Source: Rheinheimera pacifica (GTDB lineage: Bacteria; Pseudomonadota; Gammaproteobacteria; Enterobacterales; Alteromonadaceae). Taken from it: 64,000 nt of DNA. The notes under the pieces are model-generated. The model saw nothing but the letters and a program-made list of their open reading frames with translations. It searched no databases and had not been told where the DNA came from. Of the stretch, positions 49,574 to 59,788 are shown in pieces (the stretch's first letter is position 1; each line of letters starts with the position of its first letter). The stretch spans positions 1 to 64,000 of the forward strand of contig NZ_FNXF01000013.1 of assembly GCF_900108485.1 (NCBI RefSeq). Direction: 5' to 3'. The translations under genes and the position numbers were made by a program.

Positions 49574-51319
49574 ATGAAAACCACTGTAAATATTAAATCA
49601 CTGTTTTTAACTGTAATGTGTACAGTTTTATTGTCGGCGTGCGCAACAACGGCGCACAATAGTGACAAGCAGTTTACCGAACTGGCACAACAACTGTGGC
49701 AGGCACAACAGCAACTCAATGAAACAGCACCGGGCGAGCTGACCGATATGTCGCCACAGGCGCTGGAGCAGCGGCACCAACAGCGTCTGGGCTGGCAGGC
49801 CAGGTTACAACAGATTGATGTTAAAGCACTGTCTGAACAAAACCAGATTAACCATGCAATTTTAGCCTATCGTCTGGCCGATCAGATTGATGAATACCGC
49901 TTTGGCGCACATTTAATGCCGCTGACTTCAGAATCCGGCTTTCATACCAACCTTGGCTTTATGGTGCAGCGTGGCAGCTTTAAAACGGCAGCAGATTATC
50001 AGCACTATTTGCAAAAACTCGCTGCTATTCCCCGTTATATGCAGCAGCAAACAGACTGGATGAAGCAGGGCCTGGCTAAAGGCGTAACCCAACCTAAGGC
50101 TGTGCTGAAAGGCTTTGAACAAAGCATTATTTCCTATGTTGTACAGGACCCTACGCAAAGCGTGTTCTATCAACCTTTTAACCGTAAACCGGCATTTATC
50201 AGCGAAACTGAATGGCAGCAGCTTACCGCCCAGGCCGTTGAGCAGATTACACAGGCAGTAAACCCGGCCTATCAGGCGTTTTATGATTTTATGGTTAAAG
50301 AGTATCTGCCAGGTGCCCGCGACACTATTGCCGCCAGCGCTTTACCAGACGGCGCTGCGTTTTACCAAAACCGGCTGGAGCATTACACCACACTAAAGCT
50401 GACACCACAGCAGGTACATCAAACCGGGCTGGATGAGGTAAAGCGCATCCGGGCACAGATGCAGCAGGTAATTGATCAGCTTTGCTTTACCGGCAGTTTT
50501 GCTGAATTTATCCAGTACTTGCGTACCGATCCGCAATTTTATGCCAAAACACCCGATGAGTTGATGCGCTATGCCGCTTATCTGGCGAAAAAAGCTGATG
50601 CCGAACTACCAAAATTATTTAAAACTCTGCCGCGTACACCTTATGGTGTGGTTCCGGTACCGGCAGAAATTGCCCCTAAATACACTACTGGCCGCTATTC
50701 AGGGCCGACGCGGGATGATCAGGCCGGTTTCTACTGGGTTAATACTTATGCGCTGGATCGCAGGCCATTATACGAAATGGAAGCCCTGACTCTGCACGAA
50801 GCTGTGCCAGGTCATCATTTACAGATTGCACTGGCGCGTGAACATGCCGAATTGCCAGACTACCGCCGTAGCTTTTATACCTCAGCTTTCGGCGAAGGCT
50901 GGGGGTTGTACGCTGAGTATCTGGGATTGGAAATGGGCTTTTATCAGGAACCCTACAGCAATTTTGGCCGCCTGACCTATGAAATGTGGCGTGCTGCGCG
51001 GTTGGTGGTAGACACCGGCATGCATACCATGGGCTGGAGCCGTCAACAGGCGATAGATTTTCTGGCGCAGAACACCGCTTTATCGATGCACAACGTAACG
51101 ACCGAAATAGATCGCTATATCAGCTGGCCGGCACAGGCGCTGTCTTATAAATTGGGTGAAATTACCATTAAGCAGCTGCGCGCAGAAGCCGAGCAGGCAT
51201 TGGGCGAGCGTTTTAATGTGCGCGAGTTTCATGACGTGGTGCTAAGTAATGGCAGCGTGCCGCTGGCAGTGCTGGAACAGCAGGTTCGTGCTTACATTGC
51301 CCGGCAGCAAAAAACCTAG
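49574..51319 (+). CDS. DUF885 family lipoprotein, putative metallopeptidase
   Basis: About 581 residues: a lipoprotein signal with lipobox L-S-A-C, then a large helical domain. The H-E-A-V-P-G-H-H motif and a downstream glutamate (F-G-E-G-W-G-L-Y-A-E) give a zinc site as in gluzincin-type carboxypeptidases. DUF885 proteins are predicted peptidases of the cell envelope; the substrate is unknown. ATG 49574 is chosen because it starts the signal peptide; the frame opens at GTG 49559. Confidence 0.85.
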   Translation: MKTTVNIKSLFLTVMCTVLLSACATTAHNSDKQFTELAQQLWQAQQQLNETAPGELTDMSPQALEQRHQQRLGWQARLQQIDVKALSEQNQINHAILAYRLADQIDEYRFGAHLMPLTSESGFHTNLGFMVQRGSFKTAADYQHYLQKLAAIPRYMQQQTDWMKQGLAKGVTQPKAVLKGFEQSIISYVVQDPTQSVFYQPFNRKPAFISETEWQQLTAQAVEQITQAVNPAYQAFYDFMVKEYLPGARDTIAASALPDGAAFYQNRLEHYTTLKLTPQQVHQTGLDEVKRIRAQMQQVIDQLCFTGSFAEFIQYLRTDPQFYAKTPDELMRYAAYLAKKADAELPKLFKTLPRTPYGVVPVPAEIAPKYTTGRYSGPTRDDQAGFYWVNTYALDRRPLYEMEALTLHEAVPGHHLQIALAREHAELPDYRRSFYTSAFGEGWGLYAEYLGLEMGFYQEPYSNFGRLTYEMWRAARLVVDTGMHTMGWSRQQAIDFLAQNTALSMHNVTTEIDRYISWPAQALSYKLGEITIKQLRAEAEQALGERFNVREFHDVVLSNGSVPLAVLEQQVRAYIARQQKT

Positions 51320-51364
51320 TTGTACAGTCTGGCAGCAACCGGGATAAACAGGAAGTAAAGCCGC

Positions 51365-51859
51365 ATGGTGTGGATGTTGTTGATAGGCGTGTTAGTTTTA
51401 GCGTTGCTGTACATACTGTGGCAGATGGAATTGGTTGGTAAAACAAACAAAAGCCTGCAAGCTAAGTTGCAACAACGTGAGCAGGAATTATTGCGTATGC
51501 AGCAGGCGGTGTTTCAGCTGGCCGAGCAGCAAAAAATGCTGCTTGAACAGCGGTTAAGCAAGCTGGTACTTGAGTCGCGGTTAAGTAAGCAGGAAATGGC
51601 GGCGATACAATTAATATGTCAGTTATTACCGCTGGTTACCCGCGAGTCCTGTAGCAAAGCAGTACCGGCACAACAAACCATTAAATTGTATTTACGGCAG
51701 CATAAAACGCTGGAGTTTGGTCAACTGGAATTGATGATGATAAAGCATAGCCGCCTTACGGCATTATGGCAGAACAACAGCCTGATATCGTATTTGCAGT
51801 TATGTACCGTTGCCGTAGCGCTGGCAGAAGAAACTCAGGCGCAGCTTAACAGCGCCTGA
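51365..51859 (+). CDS. Small membrane-anchored coiled-coil protein, unknown function
   Basis: 164 residues: an N-terminal membrane helix (about 3-20), a glutamine/leucine-rich coiled coil (about 25-75) and a helical C-terminal part with two to three cysteines. AGGAAG lies 8 bp before the ATG. It follows the DUF885 gene by 45 bp, so they may be co-transcribed. The family was not recognised. Confidence 0.65.
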   Translation: MVWMLLIGVLVLALLYILWQMELVGKTNKSLQAKLQQREQELLRMQQAVFQLAEQQKMLLEQRLSKLVLESRLSKQEMAAIQLICQLLPLVTRESCSKAVPAQQTIKLYLRQHKTLEFGQLELMMIKHSRLTALWQNNSLISYLQLCTVAVALAEETQAQLNSA

Positions 51860-51862
51860 GTT
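51832..51862. terminator. Perfect 11-bp inverted repeat at the convergent gene ends
   Basis: AACTCAGGCGC (51832-51842) and GCGCCTGAGTT (51852-51862) flank a 9-nt loop. The hairpin spans the stop codon of the coiled-coil gene and ends just before the stop of the opposite gene. It probably terminates or stabilises both transcripts, although no T-run follows. Confidence 0.6.
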
Positions 51863-51867
51863 CGTAT

Positions 51868-52098
51868 TCAGTGTCGTAGAATAACGCTGGGCTCGGTGTC
51901 AATCTGCCCTTCAATATCAATAGCGGCTATTTTGCCATCTGCTGTCAGCACCGCAAGGTTACCTTCGGCCATATGGCGAACGAACAATAAATCGTAACCA
52001 AATCGCTGTAATTCAGCGACAGAAAACTTTTGTGCCAGATTAAGATCTTCCCAGAAATAATGTATATCCTTATCCATCTGGCGCCGTTCGTGTGTCAT
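51868..52098 (-). CDS. Small conserved-looking protein, unknown function
   Basis: 76 residues, acidic overall, no signal or membrane segment. ATG 52098 has GGAG 7 bp upstream, which supports real translation; the frame begins at 52110. The C-terminal half reads like a small beta domain (N-L-A-V-L-T-A-D-G-K-I-A-A-I-D). The EVE-domain gene ends 54 bp upstream on the same strand, so they may share a transcript. Family not recognised. Confidence 0.6.
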   Translation of the reverse strand: MTHERRQMDKDIHYFWEDLNLAQKFSVAELQRFGYDLLFVRHMAEGNLAVLTADGKIAAIDIEGQIDTEPSVILRH

Positions 52099-52152
52099 GT
52101 CAGGCTCCAACTACCAGGTACAACAGGTTTCAGGTTACATCAGGTATGCGGA

Positions 52153-52611
52153 TCAGACAAGCTGCATTATGGTTTGCCATTGCGCTTCGTTAACCGGCAT
52201 AACAGAAAGCCTGCTGCCTTTTTGTACAACAGGCAGCCCACTGAGCTTAGCCGAGCTTTTTAGTTTGTCCAGCGAAATTATCGCTGGCAGTTTGCGTTCA
52301 AATATCAGATCTACGGCTATCCAGCGCGGGTTATCTGTTGAAGATTTACTGTCAAAATAAATGCTTGCTGAATTAAACTGGCTGGGATCAGGATAAGCCG
52401 ACCGCACAACTCTGGTAATGCCGGCTACTCCGATCAGTTTGCAACTGGAGTGGTAGATAAACACCTTATCGCCAGATTTCACACCGTCGCGCAGCATATT
52501 ACGCGCCTGATAATTACGCACGCCCTCCCACACTATTGGCGTGTCGGGAGCATTGGCAAAATCATCAATACTGCATTCGGACGGTTCTGTTTTAAATAAC
52601 CAATAAGCCAT
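52153..52611 (-). CDS. EVE-domain protein
   Basis: 152 residues matching the EVE (thymocyte nuclear protein 1-like) domain along nearly the whole length, with Y-W-L-F-K-T-E-P-S at the start, G-V-R-N-Y-Q-A-R-N, and Y-H-S-S-C-K. EVE domains are PUA-like folds that bind modified bases in DNA or RNA. ATG 52611 begins exactly at the domain and has GGAG 10 bp upstream. It is divergent from tesB, with 70 bp between them. Confidence 0.88.
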   Translation of the reverse strand: MAYWLFKTEPSECSIDDFANAPDTPIVWEGVRNYQARNMLRDGVKSGDKVFIYHSSCKLIGVAGITRVVRSAYPDPSQFNSASIYFDSKSSTDNPRWIAVDLIFERKLPAIISLDKLKSSAKLSGLPVVQKGSRLSVMPVNEAQWQTIMQLV

Positions 52612-52681
52612 CTTTGCTGATCTCCGTAGTTTGCGGCAGAATATCATTATATTTTACCGCAACGGAACAGAAGGTGGGGCT

Positions 52682-53551
52682 ATGAGTCAGGTATTACAGA
52701 ATTTGCTGGCATTACTGAAACTGGAAACCATAGAGCAGGGCCTGTATCGTGGCCAAAGCCAGGATTTGGGTTTTAAGGCGGTATTTGGTGGCCAGGTGAT
52801 GGGGCAGGCATTATCTGCTGCAAAAGAAACCATGGCCGAAGAGCGTAAAGTACATTCGTTTCATTCTTATTTTTTACGCCCCGGCGACGCTAGCAAGCCG
52901 ATAGTATATGAAGTTGAAAATATTCGTGACGGTAAAAGTTTTAGTACGCGCCGGGTAAGTGCCATTCAGTTTGGTAAACCGATATTTTATTTAACAGCGT
53001 CCTTTCAGGCAGAAGAAAGCGGTTTTGAGCATCAGGACTCAATGCCAACGGTGCCGGGCCCTGAGCAGCTGGTATCCGACCTGGAGTTTTATCAACAACA
53101 CGCCGAGCTGATTCCCGATAGCCTGCGCAGTAAGTTTATTTGTGAAAAGCCGATTGAAATGCGGCCGGTGGATTTTCAAAACCCGTTTAAGCCACAAATA
53201 AGTGCCGCTAAACGCTATGTCTGGTTTAAAGCCAACGGCGCTATGCCGGATGACTTACGTGTACATAAATATTTGCTGGCCTATGCATCTGATTTTAACT
53301 TTCTGCCTACGGCATTGCAGCCACATGGTAAGTCGTTTATGGCGCCGAATATGCAGGTAGCCACTATTGATCATGCCATGTGGTTTCATCAGGATTTCCG
53401 CTTCGACGACTGGTTACTTTATGCCGTAGACAGCCCCAGCGCGTCAGGCGGCCGTGGCCTGGTTCGTGGCCAGTTTTTTAACCGCGACGGTGTGCTGGTT
53501 GCTTCTACCATACAAGAAGGGGTTATCCGCGCTTACCCCACCAGCCGCTAA
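52682..53551 (+). CDS. tesB: Acyl-CoA thioesterase II
   Basis: Hydrolyses medium- and long-chain acyl-CoA to free fatty acid. The 289 residues form the double hot-dog fold: the first half has F-G-G-Q-V-M-G-Q-A, the second I-D-H-A-M-W-F-H with the catalytic aspartate, and a glutamine near the end (T-I-Q-E-G). Length and pattern match E. coli TesB (286). AAGG precedes ATG 52682. Its stop overlaps the convergent plsB stop by 4 bp. Confidence 0.93.
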   Translation: MSQVLQNLLALLKLETIEQGLYRGQSQDLGFKAVFGGQVMGQALSAAKETMAEERKVHSFHSYFLRPGDASKPIVYEVENIRDGKSFSTRRVSAIQFGKPIFYLTASFQAEESGFEHQDSMPTVPGPEQLVSDLEFYQQHAELIPDSLRSKFICEKPIEMRPVDFQNPFKPQISAAKRYVWFKANGAMPDDLRVHKYLLAYASDFNFLPTALQPHGKSFMAPNMQVATIDHAMWFHQDFRFDDWLLYAVDSPSASGGRGLVRGQFFNRDGVLVASTIQEGVIRAYPTSR

Positions 53552-55989
53552 GCCGCTCTGGTGGGGATAATGCTGTGGATGCTTTGCAGTACTTCATTGC
53601 GCAGTAAACAGCTAATTGTGTCTTTTAGCTGATGCAACTGCGCGGTAGCGCTGACACGGCTTTGCTCATCAGTTTGAGTGTAGCCATTGTCTTTAAGAGC
53701 ATTGAGTAGTGTACTGAACAGCTGTTTATCATAGTATTCCGGCGCAGTAATACCATGCAGGCTTAACAGGCGCTGCGCCAGTTCATGGCTGTGCTTTTCC
53801 AGATCAGCGCGGCTTTGCGGGCCCTGGTTTTCGATTAGCTGCAACACCATGGCATAGCGCTGTAACGTGTGCTCGGCGTTGTTGGCCAGCAAGCTGAGCA
53901 TAAAGTAACCAGTACTGTGCTGTGTTGGTGCCCGGTAGCTGTCGCCATCTTGCTCAACCAGCCCGCCAGCAACCAGATGCTGCAGTATGCTACTGCAGTA
54001 AGCCTCAACCGTATTGATACTGAGAAACAGCTCCTGTTGCAGCAGTGGATACAACTGCTGTACCACGATATTCAGCTGCTGCTGGCTGATATCCCGCTGA
54101 TGCAGAATGCTGCTGGCAATAATGGCTGGCAGCATAAATAAATGCAGCACGTTGTTGCGATAGTAACTGAGTAATATCGCATTGTTGTCGGTCAGGCTGA
54201 TTAACTGGCCGAAACTGTCACTGTGTTGCTGCACTTTTTGCAGACTCAGCGCATGCTCGACCAACTGCGCTGCGGGCTCTTGCGGCAGCGTCATTTGCCC
54301 GTGGTAAGGTGCCGCCCGCTGCAGTGCCAGATAGAAGTCAATTTGCTGTTCCAGTTCAGTGCGCGTTAGAGTGTGTTTGTCTGTTGCCAATAAACACAGG
54401 GCTATCAGGTTGATGCTGTTCAGTGCTGCAGCCTGATTAATACGCTGCATCATATTGTCGGCCAGTTGCGCAACTACCGGGTTTAGCCATTGCGGTTTTT
54501 GTACTTCCAGCGCATCTATATCCTGCTTCCAGTCAGGTACGTGCTGGTTCAGATAGTTATTCAGTGTTACAGGCTCGCCAAAGTTGACGTAACCATAGCC
54601 GTAATCACGCAGGTTTCGGATGGCTTTTATCACGCCCCAGGCCGATTCCTTCTGCTTGCCGGAGCCTTTTAACTCGCGCAGGTAAGTGTTTACTTCCATC
54701 ACATGCTCGTAGCCCAGATAAACCGGTACCAGCGTCACTGGCCGCTCTATACCGCGCAGCATAGACTGCAACGTCATTGCCAGCATGCCGGTTTTCGGTT
54801 GCAGTAAGCGGCCTGTGCGGCTACGCCCGCCTTCGGTGTAGTATTTTATTGAATAGCCTTTGCTGAACAACTGGCATAAGTATTCACGAAATACCGCAGA
54901 ATACAGTTTATTACCGCTGAAACTACGACGGATAAAAAATGCGCCACCGCGGCGGAATATGGTGCCGGCAGGCCAGAAGTTCAGGTTAATACCTGCAGCA
55001 ATATGCGGTGGTGCCAAGCCTTGCTGATAAATAACATAACTTAGCAGCAGGTAATCCATATGGCTGCGATGGCAGGGGATATAGACAATTTCATGGCCTT
55101 TTTGTGCCAGGTCACGCAGCATATCAGCGTTATTTACCTTAATGCCGGTGTAAAGTTTATGCCATAACCAGCGCAGTACTCTGTCGCCTACACGCAGCGT
55201 TGATGCCCGGTAGTCAGCGGCAATTTCCAGCAGCAGTTTATGTGCTTCTTGCCGGGCGGCTTTTACCGGTATGCGCTTGGCTTTGGCTTCATCATCAATG
55301 GCTTTTTTCAGCGCGGGTGCTGCCAGCAAAGCATTAAACAACTGTGGGCGGTTAGCCAGCTTAGGCCCGTTTGCAGCCAGGCGTTGACGATAAAAATGAA
55401 ACCGCGACATACGCAGCAGCTTATGTGCGGTTTGCTCGTCGCTGCCAAATTGTGCTGCCATTTGTTGCAGCGATACCGGGCGGCTAAACCGTACCAGGCT
55501 ATGGCGGCCGGATAGCAGCACAATTAATAATTTTGCCAGCCAGTTGGGTGCATGCGCTTCCCCTATCAGGCCTTTAATACTATTTTCCTTACCTGGTGCC
55601 CGGCCCCACAATAGTGATACTGGTACCAATTGTGCGTTTAGCGCCGGATCAGCCAGGTGAGCCTGCAGTAATGCCTGGCCCTGAGCCAGAGCAGTGGTTT
55701 TACCGCGTTTAACTAGCAGAGTATGCGGTTTTTCAAGAAATAACGTCCGCGGGTGCATGCTGCCGTTCAGGCTGACATTGTCATTTGGATCCGGCAGCGC
55801 CAACTTGGCACAAATACGCCTTATTGCTGCCAGATCTGCGGCAGATTCGGTTGTACAGATATAAAACAGCGGGCTGCTGGTATCCAGTGCCAGCTCGGCA
55901 ACCGGTTGCTCCGGAACAACTTTGTACTTCAGCAATGGCCACATCGGCCATTTTAACAAGGCAGCAAATAACTTAACTGGCCGAAACAT
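53548..55989 (-). CDS. plsB: Glycerol-3-phosphate acyltransferase PlsB
   Basis: Adds the first acyl chain to glycerol-3-phosphate at the inner membrane, starting phospholipid synthesis. About 813 residues (E. coli 807). The acyltransferase motif H-x4-D is seen in C-H-R-S-H-M-D-Y, with G-A-F-F-I-R-R, the Y-T-E-G-G-R-S-R block and [11 protein letters not shown] 55989 has GGGGG a few bases upstream; the frame runs open to 56184, which would pass through the lexA operator. plsB next to divergent lexA is typical of gammaproteobacteria. Confidence 0.96.
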   Translation of the reverse strand: MFRPVKLFAALLKWPMWPLLKYKVVPEQPVAELALDTSSPLFYICTTESAADLAAIRRICAKLALPDPNDNVSLNGSMHPRTLFLEKPHTLLVKRGKTTALAQGQALLQAHLADPALNAQLVPVSLLWGRAPGKENSIKGLIGEAHAPNWLAKLLIVLLSGRHSLVRFSRPVSLQQMAAQFGSDEQTAHKLLRMSRFHFYRQRLAANGPKLANRPQLFNALLAAPALKKAIDDEAKAKRIPVKAARQEAHKLLLEIAADYRASTLRVGDRVLRWLWHKLYTGIKVNNADMLRDLAQKGHEIVYIPCHRSHMDYLLLSYVIYQQGLAPPHIAAGINLNFWPAGTIFRRGGAFFIRRSFSGNKLYSAVFREYLCQLFSKGYSIKYYTEGGRSRTGRLLQPKTGMLAMTLQSMLRGIERPVTLVPVYLGYEHVMEVNTYLRELKGSGKQKESAWGVIKAIRNLRDYGYGYVNFGEPVTLNNYLNQHVPDWKQDIDALEVQKPQWLNPVVAQLADNMMQRINQAAALNSINLIALCLLATDKHTLTRTELEQQIDFYLALQRAAPYHGQMTLPQEPAAQLVEHALSLQKVQQHSDSFGQLISLTDNNAILLSYYRNNVLHLFMLPAIIASSILHQRDISQQQLNIVVQQLYPLLQQELFLSINTVEAYCSSILQHLVAGGLVEQDGDSYRAPTQHSTGYFMLSLLANNAEHTLQRYAMVLQLIENQGPQSRADLEKHSHELAQRLLSLHGITAPEYYDKQLFSTLLNALKDNGYTQTDEQSRVSATAQLHQLKDTISCLLRNEVLQSIHSIIPTRAA

Positions 55990-56065
55990 ACCTGACCCCC
56001 TGGAAAAAAGGCGCTTAGCATAGCATGGAAGCGTTAGCGGGAAAATTACCTGCTGCAGGCCATAC

Positions 56066-56120
56066 TTGCATTTGCACTTTGGCTGTATATACTGACAGTA
56101 TTCACTGTACAGGTAACCAG
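56066..56120 (+). promoter_or_regulatory. lexA promoter with two SOS boxes
   Basis: Box 1 at 56083-56098 is a perfect CTGT-N8-ACAG. Box 2 at 56105-56120 is CTGT-N8-CCAG, one mismatch. A TTGCAT (56066-56071) with 16-bp spacing to TATACT (56088-56093) makes a promoter whose -10 lies inside box 1. The layout closely matches E. coli lexA autoregulation. Confidence 0.9.
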
Positions 56121-56124
56121 CACT

Positions 56125-56742
56125 ATGAGACCTCTGACACCAAGACAGGCAGAAATTCTGCAATTGATAAAAACCTATCAGCAAGATAGCGGTATGCCGC
56201 CAACCCGGGCAGAGATCGCCCAGCAGTTAGGCTTTAAATCGGCAAATGCGGCTGAAGAGCATTTAAAAGCGCTGGCAAAAAAAGGCGTCATTGAAATGAT
56301 GCCGGGTACCTCCCGCGGTATTCGCCTGGTAGACACCGACGAGCCAGAGCAACTGGGTTTGCCATTAATTGGTAAAGTGGCAGCAGGCCAGCCGATCCTG
56401 GCAACAGAGCATGTGCAGGATTATTACCAGGTAGATGCCAACCTGTTTAAACCTCATGCTGATTTTTTGCTACGGGTACAGGGTATGAGTATGCAGGATA
56501 TTGGTATTCTGGACGGCGACTTGCTGGCCGTGCATAAAACCAGTCAGGCGCAGCCTGGTCAGGTTATTGTGGCCCGCGTTGATGAAGATGTGACCGTTAA
56601 ACGGTTTCAGCGCGACGGCAACACCGTATTACTGCAACCGGAAAATAAAAACTTTGACGTGATCAAAGTAGACTTACGCGCTCAGCATTTTGCCATTGAA
56701 GGCTTGGCTGTAGGCGTTATTCGTAATGGTAGTTGGTTATAA
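56125..56742 (+). CDS. lexA: SOS repressor LexA
   Basis: The SOS repressor: it binds SOS boxes and cleaves itself when RecA is activated by DNA damage. The 205 residues have an N-terminal winged helix-turn-helix ([11 protein letters not shown]), the cleavage site Ala87-Gly88 (V-A-A-G-Q-P), and the catalytic Ser122 (G-M-S-M) and Lys159 (V-K-R-F). The start codon lies 4 bp after the second SOS box. Confidence 0.97.
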   Translation: MRPLTPRQAEILQLIKTYQQDSGMPPTRAEIAQQLGFKSANAAEEHLKALAKKGVIEMMPGTSRGIRLVDTDEPEQLGLPLIGKVAAGQPILATEHVQDYYQVDANLFKPHADFLLRVQGMSMQDIGILDGDLLAVHKTSQAQPGQVIVARVDEDVTVKRFQRDGNTVLLQPENKNFDVIKVDLRAQHFAIEGLAVGVIRNGSWL

Positions 56743-57049
56743 TTTGTACTAACCTCAATAGGTTATTTGTTAACAAGCGCTGGTATGACCACTAAGGTTT
56801 GCCGGCGCTTTTGTTATTTAGGGGTTTACACTGAGACGGATTTGGATAATTCTTAGGCTGAAACTGATTAAAAAATAACAACAGGGTCAGTTTTTGGTTT
56901 CAGCGCTAGCCCCGAAACCACAGGTAATAATAACAATAATAAACTGATGAAACTTCATACATGGGTTCGGTGTGGGTGGGTAAGAACCGTGTAGTACTGT
57001 GTACTTAGTTTCTGCAGTTTGCTTTGCAAAATGACAGAGGAGAAGTCCA
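56743..57049. other. Gene-free region between lexA and the cox operon
   Basis: 307 bp with no credible gene. The first third holds the lexA terminator; the rest must carry the cox operon promoter and leader. A GAGGAGAAG ribosome-binding site lies just before the coxB GTG. No operator was recognised. Confidence 0.5.
56775..56813 (+). terminator. Terminator after lexA
   Basis: AAGCGCTGG (56775-56783) pairs with CCGGCGCTT (56802-56810), with one wobble pair and an 18-nt loop, followed by TTTGTT. Confidence 0.65.
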
Positions 57050-58192
57050 GTGACGAAAACGCGTAGTCTTCGTTGGTCGCTGCCAACCCTGCTTTTAGCT
57101 GCAACAGTTGATGCAACAGATATGCCCTTGAATATGACCAGGGGCGTAACAGAAATCAGTCAGCAGGTTTATGATTTGCATATGACTATTTTCTGGATTT
57201 GTTGTGCAATTGGGGCAGTGGTGTTCGGGATCATGTTCTGGTCTATCGTTCGCCATCGAAAAGCGCGGGGAGTGCAGCCAGCCCAATTCCATGAAAGTAC
57301 CAAAGTAGAAATACTCTGGACCGCTATACCGGTATTAATTCTGATCCTTATGGCCATTCCGGCTACCAAAACCCTTATTGCAATGGAAGATACCACAGAG
57401 GCCGATGTCACTGTGTTGGTAACCGGTTCGCAGTGGAAATGGCATTACAAATACCTTGAGAACGATGTTGAATTTTACTCTTTGCTGGCTACGCCTAAAG
57501 AGCAGATTACCAACAGGTTTGCCAAAGGAGAGAACTATCTGCTGGAAGTTGACCGGCCGCTGGTGATCCCCACCGGCAAAAAAGTACGTTTTCTGATGAC
57601 CTCTGATGATGTGATCCACTCCTGGTGGGTACCCGCTTTCGCGGTAAAAAAAGATGCTAACCCCGGCTTTATTAACGAAGCCTGGACCCGGGTAGATGAG
57701 CCCGGTATTTATCGTGGTCAGTGTGCTGAGCTATGCGGCAAAGATCATGGTTTTATGCCAATAGTGGTGATTGCCAAGAGCCCGGCTGACTATGAGCAGT
57801 GGGTTAATGGTGAAGCCGAGCGCATTGCAAAAGCAAAAGCTGAAGAGCAAGAACTGCTGGCAATGAACATGAGTATGGAAGAGTTGATGAGCGTAGGTGC
57901 CCGTACTTATACCGCCTACTGTGCAGCTTGCCATCAGCCTAGCGGTGAGGGTTTGCCTGGTATTTTCCCGGCGCTTAAAGGCAGTGCCATGGCATTGAAT
58001 GATATGCCGGGCCATATCAATATCGTGCTCAATGGTAAAGCCGGAACCTCCATGCAGGCTTATGCCAGGCAGTTGAGTTTAAAAGAAATTGCTGCCGTAA
58101 TTACCTATGAGCGTAATGCCTGGGGTAACAATACCGGTGAACTGGTGCAGGCTGCTGATGTGCATGCCGTCATGCAAGGTAAAGGGGAATAA
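57050..58192 (+). CDS. coxB: Cytochrome c oxidase subunit II with fused cytochrome c domain
   Basis: 380 residues: a signal peptide, two membrane helices (about 45-65 and 85-105), the periplasmic CuA domain with D-V-I-H-S-W-W and G-Q-C-A-E-L-C-G-K-D-H-G-F-M ligands, then a C-terminal c-type cytochrome with C-A-A-C-H. It takes electrons from cytochrome c and passes them to subunit I; the fused haem domain is the caa3-like form. GTG start with a strong GAGGAG upstream. First gene of the cox operon, 3 bp before coxA. Confidence 0.95.
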   Translation: MTKTRSLRWSLPTLLLAATVDATDMPLNMTRGVTEISQQVYDLHMTIFWICCAIGAVVFGIMFWSIVRHRKARGVQPAQFHESTKVEILWTAIPVLILILMAIPATKTLIAMEDTTEADVTVLVTGSQWKWHYKYLENDVEFYSLLATPKEQITNRFAKGENYLLEVDRPLVIPTGKKVRFLMTSDDVIHSWWVPAFAVKKDANPGFINEAWTRVDEPGIYRGQCAELCGKDHGFMPIVVIAKSPADYEQWVNGEAERIAKAKAEEQELLAMNMSMEELMSVGARTYTAYCAACHQPSGEGLPGIFPALKGSAMALNDMPGHINIVLNGKAGTSMQAYARQLSLKEIAAVITYERNAWGNNTGELVQAADVHAVMQGKGE

Positions 58193-58195
58193 CCG

Positions 58196-59779
58196 ATGAG
58201 TGCAGTAGTGACAGATCATGAGCACGAACATCATGACCATAAACCCAGCGGCATAAAGCGCTGGTTATATACCACCAACCACAAAGATATCGGCACCATG
58301 TACCTGGTGTTTGCGCTGATTATGTTTTTTATCGGCGGCGCTATGGCAATGGTGATCCGCGCTGAGTTATTTCAGCCCGGTATGCAGTTTGTAGAGCCTA
58401 ACTTTTTCAACCAGATGACGACAGTACACGGCCTGATCATGGTATTTGGTGCAGTAATGCCGGCCTTTACCGGGCTGGCAAACTGGATGATACCAATGAT
58501 GATTGGGGCGCCGGATATGGCGTTGCCGCGGATGAACAACTGGAGTTTCTGGATCCTGCCGTTTGCATTTTTAATTCTGTTAATGTCGCTGTTTATGCCG
58601 GGCGGCGGCCCCAGTTTCGGCTGGACTTTCTACGCACCGTTATCCACCACCTATAGCGGTGACAGTACGGCGTTGTTTGTGTTTTCAGTGCACATCATGG
58701 GTATATCGTCCATCATGGGTGCCATTAACGTTATCGTGACCATCTTTAACCTGCGTGCACCGGGCATGACCTGGATGAAAATGCCGTTGTTTGTCTGGAC
58801 CTGGCTGATTACTGCCTTCCTGCTGATCATGGTCATGCCGGTGTTAGCGGGTGTGGTAACGATGGTACTGACAGATAAATACTTCGGTACCAGTTTCTTT
58901 GATGCTGCCGGTGGCGGCGATCCGGTGCTGTTTCAGCATATTTTCTGGTTTTTCGGCCACCCTGAAGTGTACATCATGATTTTACCGGCCTTTGGCATAG
59001 TGTCGAGCATAGTGCCCACCTTTGCCCGCAAGCCGCTGTTTGGCTATGCCTCTATGGTGTATGCCACTTCCAGTATTGCGTTGCTGTCATTTCTGGTATG
59101 GGCGCACCATATGTTTACCACTGGTATGCCGGTAGCGGGGGCGCTGTTCTTTATGTACTGCACCATGCTGATAGCGGTGCCCACCGGGGTAAAAGTATTT
59201 AACTGGGTGGCCACCATGTGGCGCGGCGCTATGACGTTTGAAGTGCCAATGATGTTCGCACTGGCGTTTATTGTGCTCTTTACCATTGGTGGTTTCTCGG
59301 GCCTGATGCTGGCGATTACTCCGGCAGATTTTCAGTATCACGATACCTACTTTGTGGTAGCGCATTTCCACTACGTGCTGGTAACAGGTGCGGTGTTCTC
59401 GATTATTGCTGCTGCTTACTACTGGTTACCCAAGTGGACCGGGCATATGTATGACGAAAAGCTGGGGCAATGGCATTTCTGGTGCTCTCTGATTTCAGTC
59501 AACATGCTGTTTTTCCCGATGCACTTTGTCGGCCTGGCAGGTATGCCGCGGCGTATTCCGGATTACGCGCTGCAGTTTGCTGACTTTAATGCCTTTATCA
59601 GTATTGGTGGTTTTCTGTTCGGCGCCTCGCAGCTGATTTTTGTGGCGGTGCTGGTGAAATGTGCCCGTGGTGGTGAAAAAGCTACCGCGCAGGTATGGGA
59701 AGGTGCCGAAGGTCTGGAATGGGAAGTACCATCACCTGCGCCGTATCACACCTTTGAAACGCCACCGGTCATTAAGTAG
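58196..59779 (+). CDS. coxA: Cytochrome c oxidase subunit I
   Basis: The 527-residue haem-copper core with twelve membrane helices. It carries the haem a / a3 and CuB ligands, including the H-P-E-V-Y CuB-tyrosine motif, the paired histidines in W-A-H-H-M-F, and H-F-H-Y-V-L for both haems. It reduces oxygen to water and pumps protons. The histidine-rich N-terminus is a local feature. Confidence 0.98.
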   Translation: MSAVVTDHEHEHHDHKPSGIKRWLYTTNHKDIGTMYLVFALIMFFIGGAMAMVIRAELFQPGMQFVEPNFFNQMTTVHGLIMVFGAVMPAFTGLANWMIPMMIGAPDMALPRMNNWSFWILPFAFLILLMSLFMPGGGPSFGWTFYAPLSTTYSGDSTALFVFSVHIMGISSIMGAINVIVTIFNLRAPGMTWMKMPLFVWTWLITAFLLIMVMPVLAGVVTMVLTDKYFGTSFFDAAGGGDPVLFQHIFWFFGHPEVYIMILPAFGIVSSIVPTFARKPLFGYASMVYATSSIALLSFLVWAHHMFTTGMPVAGALFFMYCTMLIAVPTGVKVFNWVATMWRGAMTFEVPMMFALAFIVLFTIGGFSGLMLAITPADFQYHDTYFVVAHFHYVLVTGAVFSIIAAAYYWLPKWTGHMYDEKLGQWHFWCSLISVNMLFFPMHFVGLAGMPRRIPDYALQFADFNAFISIGGFLFGASQLIFVAVLVKCARGGEKATAQVWEGAEGLEWEVPSPAPYHTFETPPVIK

Positions 59780-59788
59780 GAGCGCGTT

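Noticed and set aside
55990..56184. N-terminal extension of PlsB by 65 residues
   Set aside because: It would run through the lexA promoter and SOS boxes and into lexA. The internal ATG at 55989 has a good ribosome-binding site and gives the family length.
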